From contig NC_069083.1 in the NCBI RefSeq assembly GCF_947172395.1, forward strand, positions 9,208,501-9,272,500: a stretch of DNA of 64,000 nt. Reading direction: 5' to 3'. Made by a program: the position numbers and the translations under genes. The stretch is from Bicyclus anynana (taxonomy: Eukaryota; Arthropoda; Insecta; Lepidoptera; Nymphalidae). Below the pieces are notes generated by a model that had not been told where the DNA came from, made no database searches, and saw nothing but the letters and a program-made list of their open reading frames with translations. Shown in pieces: positions 45,034 to 54,800 of this stretch (position 1 is its first letter; the number at the start of each line of letters is the position of its first letter).

Positions 45034-47026
45034 TGAAATATAAAACCTTTATCATCAGTCTAATAACTCACGCACTTCGCTATCTGTGTGAAAAATGACA
45101 AGCGTATCAAAATGTCATCATATGGAAAACAGACAAAGATGCAAATACATTTTCAGAAAGTGTGTTTAAAGTGTGATTCTTTGCAAATGTGTTGTGAAAC
45201 GTCGTATGACATACGTGCGCTTTGATAATTACAGCCTCTGCTTCCTTACTATAGCTCTCGCCAAGGCTCGAGCTTGCAATATCGCCTCGGCTGTAATTTT
45301 CAACTTAACGCACTTATATCATAAAAACTTATATATAAGAGAAGAAAGATAAGAGAAGAATCATAATGTATTATATAAGGACCCTCCGCGCCATTTTGTA
45401 TAGATACAAAAAAGGACTAACTTGTGATGTTGATAATATATAAAATACAGAATACTATAGGCAAATTGCATTAACTGAGTAATCATCCGCGTGGTGCAGG
45501 TTGGAAGGAGGATTTAACGAATTTAGAAGACTTATTTTTCATTTGTTTTAGTTTTGGAAGTTCTTTTGTACGGTTTAAAGTAAAAAAGTAAGTGAAAAAG
45601 CGTCAAAGTACCAGGACAACAGAGAGTACTGACTTATACAGCCACTATACAATGTTTTTTTTAACTTTTTACGAAAACGCGTTTATGCTGGTACTTTGTT
45701 ACACGATTTCAAAGTACCAGGATAACAGACTGTGATAAGAGTTATGTATTTTCTCAAAATAAACTTTTAAGAATAAGGCCACATAAGGCTGTGTTCACAA
45801 GGCGTTACTTTTGTTTACTCTCTGTTTACGTTATGTGAGACTTTTTTATGCATTTCATATTTAATTTTGAATAAGAATTTGGATCCTGACGTTCCACGAC
45901 TTATTTCATTGATAAGCGCGGGCATTGATTTTGTACCGCGCTGATGAAAAGTAATCAATAATGTAGTTTTCTTATAGTATTTTGTATTTGCGAATACACT
46001 ATCCACGTTTCATAACATATAACATGTTATGTTTCATGGCATACATAATGACGCGATGGGTTTTGCAAGGTGTCGCGAATATTTGCCTATGGTGATCGCT
46101 CTTAAGTTTCGAATGTGTGACGTCGAAGTTTCAAGACTAAGGGAGTAAGGCCATTTTCATCTTGAATAAATATATCGCTCATATTAGCTTAAGTTAAAAT
46201 GTTGTGATTGGTTATAAAAGTGATGTAAATATTTTTGTTACTAAATATATATCTAAGTTTGAAATAAAAATCTTTCATTTGTTTTAATAACAATATAATT
46301 CGTTTGTCAATCTTACAACTAATAATACCTATAATCAATGACGTTAGAAGAAAAAATAGGTATACGCGGACCGAAAGTGGCACGTTAAAACTAAGCTAAT
46401 TAGCAAACCTAAGCTCAGTCGCCTTTTCGTCATCGCACAGTTAAACTAATTTTTGTGTGCAAGTTGTAAATATTGAATGTGGTTTATGTCCTATCTACCT
46501 CTTTTTTCTTCTAACATCATTGCCTATGATGTTATAAGTAACGTCATTTAAAACTATGAAACGGAAGATTAACTCCCGCATTTGGAACAATGTACCATGG
46601 AAGTACCATAGACTATGTACGAATAATTGCAGAGTATAGGTTTCATGTCAATTTATTTGAGCAGTGTTTCAATTTTAATCTATTAAGTTGTTGTTTTTGG
46701 CGTCCAAATATAACGAAATACCTCAGAAATATTGGTGATAAAATATTAAATCCATAATTTAATAATTTCTTAAGATACGTGCACTTATATTTAGTTTGGG
46801 AGTAACATAATTTGCTATTTGGCATATTACGTAAGTATAGCCGTGAAAGTAATTAATGTAAAACTAACTTTAATACTTTCAATTATAGGATAGTTCGGGT
46901 GACAAGTGTCACTTTCATTTAATTAAAGATTGAGAAAGTAGATACCGATTAAATACCGATTCTCTGACTCTAGTATTAGGTATCAATTAAAATTTATACA
47001 CACATTTGTTGAAAGTTTTTGTGATA

Positions 47027-47238
47027 ATTAGTAGGAGGTACTAATAGACCAAAATCTATCCAATAAGCCGGATCTTACAGTGGAATTCATAAACGTTGCA
47101 GGAGCACCCACAGGGGACCATTCACCCGCTGAGTGTCGAATTCTCAAACGCATAGAGTTCAAATTCGACACTCGATGAATTCCATTGTAAGATCCGGCTT
47201 ATTGGATAGATTTTGGTCTATTAGTACTTCCTGCTAAT
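47027..47238. mobile_element. 212-bp inverted repeat with about 60-bp arms
   Basis: ATTAGTAGGAGGTACTAATA at the left is mirrored by TATTAGTACTTCCTGCTAAT at the right, and the arms continue through GACCAAAATCTATCCAATAA and GCCGGATCTTACAGTGGAAT with very few differences. The 90-bp centre also has weak symmetry around CGAATTC. Confidence 0.88.
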
Positions 47239-48043
47239 TAATCGTTCGTGCTCGTTAATCGGTAATTGTTATTTCACTCTTAGACCAGTGGGCGGTATCC
47301 GTTGAAGGAGTATGAAATGGACCAGCGATTAGCATGCCGCTGTCCGTCAAATTATTTCGAAAGATATTCGAATTTGGCATTATTTTCACATCTCTCTATA
47401 CCATCTGACAACTTGTCGACAGAAAAATGCAAACAACATAGCGCCGTATATTGAATCGCCTTGTCGCGTTTCTTTACAGAGATAATGCATAAGTATATCT
47501 CTTTTTCGAGAGAATTCGCCGCATGTTGAAGTTGTGTATCAATTTCTGTCTACGGCGGCATCCCTTTCAATTCCATTAAGTCATACATTTTATCAGAAAA
47601 TTATATAAAACTTCATACGCGTTGACCTGTCAACCGCACTGTCCTATATTGAATAAACAATAAAGTGTTTAATATTTTTTATTATCAATACAATTATTGG
47701 AATGTTGATAACAATAATAGAATAACGATCTAATAAACTCTAAATACTTATATCTTAAATATTCATCGATTTATGGTATGGGATAAACTTGTCATTGAGT
47801 ACGATAAATTGATAATCTAAAATTATTACATCTATTAAGTACAATCTTCATAATAATAGGTGTCATAAATTACACTGGCGATAGTAAAGTACTAGTTAAT
47901 ATATATATTACATCATATACAATAAATAAGATATATGTGTACGAGTTATTAAAACAATAATTGTCATTTAAAAAAAATCTTCAGTAATATTTACTATCGC
48001 TAGTATATAAGTCCTTACAAGCCATAATAAGCTTCGGCAGTTC

Positions 48044-48172
48044 TAGTATGCGCCAAACTTAGAGTCCGCTCTGATATTGAACTGAGCAAATTTAACCCCG
48101 CTGGGATACGTTTCCATACACTGCGATATACGCTCATGTTCAGAGCGGTCTCGAAGTTTGGCGCGTACTATA
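48044..48172. mobile_element. TIR element (MITE)
   Basis: TAGTATGCGCCAAACTT and AAGTTTGGCGCGTACTATA ends, inner CCGCTCTGA / TCAGAGCGG. About 129 bp. Confidence 0.8.
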
Positions 48173-48299
48173 CTTATGTGTATTTAAAGACGTTTCACGT
48201 CAAAAGTCCAACTTATAGAGCGTTGCCTCATTATTGCGGACGGTGTGGCATACAACGAGTTAATCCGATTTTTTTATTCGTCTGATTATGTAATTTCCG

Positions 48300-48440
48300 T
48301 AGGCTCTTCAATAGGACCTCAGCGGCGTCACCAAGAATTTGGGTAAACGCAGAAGACGTGGGCGGGATGGCTCTCTAAGGGCGTCTCCTCTGAGACTCGG
48401 ACCTTAGTGGGCCGTTTGGGAAGGGTGTTTTGGCCTGTAA
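48300..48440 (+). repeat. Interspersed GC-rich repeat (copy 2 of 2)
   Basis: Same order of blocks as 7130-7345: GACCTCAGCGGCGTCACC, CTCTCTAAGGGCGTCTC, GGGCCGTTTGGGAAGG, GTTTTGGCCTG. Confidence 0.65.
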
Positions 48441-48470
48441 AATGATATGTGTGCCTAGTGGGAGTTTTCA

Positions 48471-48630
48471 ATATTTTCATACTGTTATCATTGCGTTAAC
48501 GTAAACGCGAATTTATATGTAATTGAAACAGTTGTGCAGTAGTGCCACTAGATGGCGCTGTTTCAATTTCTTAGAAATTCGCGTTTAGGTTAACGCCATC
48601 GTCACAGTATCAAACTGCCACAAAGGCCCT
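48471..48630. mobile_element. TIR element, copy 2 (inverted relative to 38228-38386)
   Basis: GGAGTTTTCAATATTTTCAT at the left and AGTATCAAACTGCCACAAAG at the right are the reverse of copy 1; the centre again carries CACTAGATGGCGC. Confidence 0.75.
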
Positions 48631-48731
48631 CTACCGCACTAATGAAGCATCGCTGTTTGTGACTTACCGTATACTATACGTTTACCATCGGATCCTCACA
48701 ACTGGGAGATGGTCCAATGGTACAGTCCAAG

Positions 48732-48887
48732 CTAGTCGTGCGAGGAGTACACAGGGGGTGCGGAGGCCGGCAGCGGGGGCGGGGCGTCAGCTAGCGGTAA
48801 GGGCTTGGCCACACCGATGCGAACCACACCGCGCGGAGCACCCTTTAATGCAGCCACTGCTTGCTCTAGACTCGCGTTCTCCAAATT
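48732..48887 (-). CDS. Patj: Patj exon 14 (last; end of PDZ4, stop)
   Basis: Acceptor CAACAG, then NLENASLEQAVAALKG, APRGVVRIGVAKPLPL and a proline/alanine-rich end before TAG at 48732-48734. Confidence 0.96.
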   Translation of the reverse strand, partial: NLENASLEQAVAALKGAPRGVVRIGVAKPLPLADAPPPLPASAPPVYSSHD

Positions 48888-51800
48888 CTGTTGATAATAT
48901 ATATTTTTATTACTCGACAAGATATATGTTTAGAAATCTACTACTGCTATATGAGTACTAGTAGTAGAAGTCTTTGTGATAGAACTCGATCGAGTGTTAA
49001 GGCTAAACAAGCATAGCCTTAACAGTTTAGTTTACCCTTAGCAGCGGCTGTACAACAATACTGTGCTCCTAATTGGGGTAAATTATTGTTGTTGTAGAAG
49101 CATATAAGGTTTGAAACCTATGCCTAATTACGAAATCTCGAAAACCCCTAACATACAAAGATGAAATTTGCCAGGGAAGTACATAGTAGTTAGGTGTCCG
49201 CTAAGAACGGATTTTGACATATGGCCGGATTAAGGAGGTCTAAGGGCAGACGAAGTCGCGGGCGTCCGTTAGTTGACTATAAAACACTTTCAACTGTGAA
49301 TTGCTAACCTGATCGTTGACGAACAGCAGCCTGTCGCCGGGTATGAGCCTGGTGTCCTGCTGGGCCACTCCGCCGGGCACCAGGGACCTGATCACCACCA
49401 GCGTGTGCGACGGACGCAGCGGGTCCTGGTAATCCAGGATCGAGAAGCCGAGACCTCGTTCACCCTTCACTAATTCTGAAATTGAAAAAATATATGCTTG
49501 AAGATTGAAAATATAACTAATTAGCAGATGCCGCGAGGTTATACCCGCGTGGTTCCCGTTCCCTAAGGAACACGGGGATATAATATAGCCTACATCACTT
49601 GGGGACAGAGTAGTTTCCCAACAGTGAAAGAATTTTCCAAATCAGTTCCATTCGTTAAAAAAAAATGGACTTTAATATAGAGATAATAATGTAGAGCTCA
49701 TACAGAGTCAACTTTAGTTAGTACTTAACTTTTTTAGTGCAAGTAAAGAGTGTTGTAGTACTAACTAAAGAATACTGTATATAACCGTTTTTAAAGTCTA
49801 TTTTCTTACAATACAAACACATTTGCGTGAGTCTTCATATATGAGCTTTAGCGTTCTAAGTCACTGACATAGCTCAGCGAGTCGCGAAGCTAAAGTAGCA
49901 GTGGGCAGGCCACATAATTCGAAGAGCCGATGGACATTGGAGTCCCAATGTGCTGGAATGGCGACCCCGCAGCGGAAAGCGCAGTGTAGGTCGACCCCCC
50001 CACTAGGTGGACCAAGGATATCAAGCGGGTTGCAGCGTTGGATTTACAAGACGGAGGTCTTTGGTTCGATCCTCAGCTGGGCCGGTTAAGGTTTTCTTAA
50101 TTGGTCCAGGTCTGGCTGGTGGGAGGCTTTGGCCATGCCTAAATACCACCCTACCGATAAAGACGTACCGCCAAGCGATCTAGCGCTCCGGTACGCTGTC
50201 GTGTAGAAACCGAAAGGAGTGTGGATTTTCATCCTGCTCCTAACAAGTTAGCCCGCTTCCATCTTAGATTGCATCATGACTTACCATCAGGTGGGATTGT
50301 AGTCAAGGGCTAACTTGTAAAGAATAAAAAAAAAGAGCCGCTGGATGCTGGCGGCTCGAGACTGTTGTGCTTGGGGGTCCATGCAAGAGGCCTATGTCCA
50401 GCAGTGGACGTCTATCGGCTGATAAGGTAAGGTTCTATGTTCAGTGTATAGTACATCTCACCGATGATGTGCGGCTCGGACGACCACATGGCGAGCCCGG
50501 TGAGCGGCTCCAGGCTCCGCGAGCGCACCTTCCCGCCCGCGCCGAGACCATTGCCTTCCTCCGCGCCCGCACCTGCTAGGCTGCCGTCCGATTTGGCCTG
50601 CAGCATTCACAGTTATTAACAAGATCTATACTACAGCCTTTCTTGACGAATACTGTTTAGCAACAAACAAATTGAAAATGAGGGTATAAATCACTAGTCA
50701 TTTCACACCTAATAATAATTATAATTAACTTGTTCTGAAATCAATGAAAATAAAATTGATTAATAAGCTTAGAACAATTAGATATGGTTAATATGTTTTA
50801 CTAGCGGTCGCCCGCGAATTCCTTCGCGAGTCCTTATGTGTTAATCCATGCTATAATATATCTCAATACCAAATTTCAGCTAATTCGGTTAAGTAGTCGA
50901 GGCGTGAAAGAGTAACAGACATTCATATCATTAAGATCATCAGTTTTTGCAAATCTCGGGAAACCATGGACTTTTTTGGGATAAAAAATAGCCTATGTGT
51001 TAATCCAGAGTAAAATCCATTTCCATTCCAAATTTTAAATGAAATGAAATGAAATGAAATTTTATTTGCCTAATACACGTATACAAATGGTGTTTTACAA
51101 GTATAATTAGTCACAGTGTATTACCATTAACATGGTGTGCAAATTTTACAATTTCATAAAGCACTGTTTAAGTAATATTATTTACTTACAATGTTATAAT
51201 TGTTACTAATAAAATAAATACAATTAAGATTGACATTTAAATATACATAATTGAAATTAAATTATACGAAAATATGTCCAAATGAAATTTCGATCTACCG
51301 CAGGGAGACATGTTATTTTAATAGTCAGATATAATAGAAAATTATAAGAGAATCATAACCATAATTTAGCCAAATCGCTTCAGTAGTAGCGGTGTTAAAG
51401 AGTAACAAACATCCAAACAAATTTTCGCGTTAATAATATTAGTAGGAAAGTAGGATGTACCTTGACAAGGGTGGCGGCGGGCGGCGCCAGGTCGAGGGGG
51501 GGCGCGGGGCGCGGGCGCGCGCACACCATGCACACCTCGCTGGACAGCTCCTTCAAGATCGACACCACCTCCAGGTGGTTCATGCCCAACAGACGATGAC
51601 CGTTTACCTCTGTGTAAAGAAAAGGCACAAATTCAAATTAAATTTTTGTTCATTGAGTAAATAATGTTTATTTACAATCGTCAAATTGTAATTATTTTTA
51701 CACCACATGAAATGTGCTTTACATTTTCTTTTAGTTATTTTTTTTTATTACGTCCACGGTGCCTTCGTATGAGATGCCAAAAGCACCGTAGAAGTCAAAT

Positions 51801-54800
51801 CAACTTACCGAGTAACCGTCGCCTGGTTTATGGACGCCCGCGCGTCCGACTTGCCCTTCAGGAAGAACGGACCGCACATAGTGATGCTGACGCACCTCGC
51901 ATCCACCCTCTACGTCCACGGTGCCTTCTAGTGAGATGCGTAAACCATAATAGAGTCTACTGACCAAGTAACATACCGCCTGGTTTTTGTACGCTGGCGC
52001 GTCCAATTGGCCCCTCGGGAACACGAACTGTACAGTGATGCGGACGCATCTCGCCTCCACCCTCTACGTTCACGGTGCCTCCGAATAAGATGCCCAAACC
52101 ACAATAGAGGACTTACCGAGTAGCTCGTCGCCTGGTTTATGTACACCCGCGCGTCCGACTGGACCCTCGGGCAGCACGGACCGCACGTAGTGATGCGGAC
52201 GCACCTCGCGTCCACCCTCTACGTCCACGGTGCCTTCGAGTGAGATGCCCAAACCACCGCCACCTCGGACCACTACGCCGACTATGATCTCTACTTCGTC
52301 TCCTGAAAAATAATGGTGATAGAATGTAATATAAAAAACAAACATACAGCCGAACGTAGAACGTAGTATTTTCATAACCCTGCTAATCCTATCGGTAACG
52401 GATTAAGAGCCTACACCTACTACTACTCCAATAACGTAATAGTTAGTTACGGGTATTCCGTTTAGTAATTAATTACATCATTATACCATGATTCTAAGTA
52501 GCAGAGCTGGTTATTAGCATTATACTGATGATCATCATCATCATCATCATCATCATCATTAACAGCTGATGGACGTCCACTGCTGGACATAGGCCTCTTG
52601 GAGCATCCAGCGGCTCCTTAGAATTTAAATTATACTGATACATTATATTACGTAAAAATTATGACAACAGGTTGAGACAACCACAAAAACTTATGCAGCT
52701 GAGATCTGCGGCATTATTTTTGACACCAAAGCAAGTGTAGCTCAACATCGTCAAAAATTAAGTTAATGTTAGGAGTCACATCCCTCTGTAGTGAGGAAAA
52801 CTCGTATGTCAAAAGGAGGATGAGAACAGTCGCAGTCTCACCCAGGATGGCCTGCCACTTCCTCTTGATGGTGTCCTTCTGTTCCTGCGTGCGCGGCATC
52901 TCGAATTGCGGGCCTCGGTCAAATCGCTAGTCAGTCGGTCAGTCAAAAGTTTGTTATTACTAGAAAAGTGGAAAGAAAGAAACCTCGAGGACGAAGACAA
53001 ATGCGTCGGTTAGACCAAATCCGCCCAACTCTCGACACCAATGTAAACATGGCTCAGAAAGTCGCCAGAAGTCGAGCCGTAATGCGCGACATCGTCTAAA
53101 ATTGAGTTAGAGTTAGGAGACACGACCGTTCATAGTGAGGAATACTCGTATGTCAGAAGGACATCCTCCTTCTGTCATACGAGTCTTTTGTCTTCTTCTG
53201 AACAGTCACAGTCTTACCCAGGATGGCCTGCCACTTCCTCTTGATGGCGTCCTTCTGTTCCTGCGTGCGCGGCATCTCGAATTGCGGGCCTCAGTCACAT
53301 CGGTAGTCAGTCGGTCAGTCAAAAGTTTGTTATTACTAGAAAAGTGGAAAGAAAGAGACCTCGAGGACGAAGACAGATGGGTCGGTTAGACCAAAATCCG
53401 CCATTCTCGACAGCAAAGCAACTAAGGCTCTGTAAGTCACCAGAATTCGAGCCACAATGCGCGACATCGCCTAAAATTGAGTTAGAGTTAGGAGACACGA
53501 CTCTCCATTGTGAGGAATACTCGTATGTCAGAAAGACATCCTCCTTCTGTCATACGAGTCTTCTGTGTTCTTCTGAACAGTCACAGTCTTACCCAGGATG
53601 GCCTGCCACTTCCTCTTGATGGCGTCCTTCTGTTCCTGTGTCCGCGGCATCTCGAACTGCGGGCCGGCGCGCGGCGCGGGGGGGACGGGGCTGCGCGGTG
53701 GGGATGGCTCGCTGTCCTCCACCGTTGTCTCTACTCTGTGAACCATACCATAGACTATTTAGAATTCGCTAGTCATTATAATATTTAAAAAAAACCGCTT
53801 ACCAGGTAGGTCTAAGATTCGGGTCACAAGTCACAACATATTTCGTGAAAAGAAAAAAACAGTCAACTAATAACATAAACAAACCGGCATGCTTAGAGAG
53901 CTCTTAACACAAAAACGATTGCAATAATGACACATTCATTCTATCGAAAAAGTTTTTATAAACGGGTTAGATCGTTAATTTCGCAGAGGGGTAAAGTCTA
54001 GCGAGGCTAGGTTTAGACGGCCTCCGTGGCGCAGTAGTGTGCGCGGTGGATTTACTTGACGGAGGTTCTGGGTTTGGTCCCCGGCTGGGCCGATTGAGGT
54101 TTTCTTAATTGGTCCAGGTCTGGCTGGTGGGAGACTTCGGCCGTGGCTAGTTACCACCCTACCAACAAAGACGTACCGCCAAGCGATTTAGCGTTCCGGT
54201 ACGATGTCGTGTAGAAACCGAAAGGGGTGTGGATTTTCATCCTCCTCCTAAACAAGTTAGCCCGCTTCCATCTTAGATTGCATCATCACTTACCATCAGG
54301 TGAGATTGTAGTCAAGGGCTAACTTGTAGAGAAGAAAAAAAAAGGCAGGTCCCTATATAATTCGTCTGAGCGCGGTGCATGTGCAACAAGAGTTGTGCGT
54401 ACTCACGGGCTCTGCAGGTGCGTCATCTGTATGTCCTGGTCGGCGGCGGGCTCGGGCCGGTGCATGTGCAGGAAGGGGTTGTGCGCAGTGGCCGCCGCCG
54501 CCGCGCTCTCCCCCGCCGCGATCGCCTGCTGCAGCTGCTCGAACTTCGGCCCACGAAGGTACCTGCAACATTGCAACATTACATTACTTTTATATCCTTA
54601 ACTAGCTGACTCCGCGCGGTTTCACCCGCGTGGTTCCCGTTTTCGTAGGAATACGGGGATAATATATGGCCTATAGCCTTCCTCGATAAATGGGCTATCT
54701 AACACTGAAAGAATTTTTCAAATCGGACCAGTAGTTTCAGGAACACCTGTCCGATTTGAAAAATTCTTTCATCGCGTCCATTAGCGCGTTCAATCAATCA

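Larger units (their letters stand above)
43154..48731. other. Convergent intergenic region, bubblegum to Patj
   Basis: No gene recognised. Holds the Helitron-like element with G-rich array (43732-45033), a 212-bp inverted repeat (47027-47238), two TIR elements (48044-48172, 48471-48630) and a GC-rich repeat (48300-48440). The stretches 45040-47020 and 47240-48040 show nothing else; a TTTATT at 48273-48278 could be the minus-strand poly(A) signal of Patj but is weakly placed. Confidence 0.65.
52842..53735 (-). repeat. Tandem triplication of the tail of Patj exon 9 (375-bp period)
   Basis: The segment CCCGCAATTCGAGATGCCGC... ending at the donor occurs at 53593-53665 (functional), 53218-53289 and 52842-52913, spaced 375 and 376 bp. 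Each copy is followed by the same intron piece, which also has a hairpin around ACTCGTATGACAGAAGG. The proline-rich first part of the exon and the true acceptor are not copied. Donors are GTAAGA, GTAAGA and GTGAGA. Confidence 0.93.

Noticed and set aside
51750..52071. Considered as mutually exclusive PDZ3 exons
   Set aside because: Extra copies carry frame-breaking indels and no acceptor, so they cannot replace exon 10.
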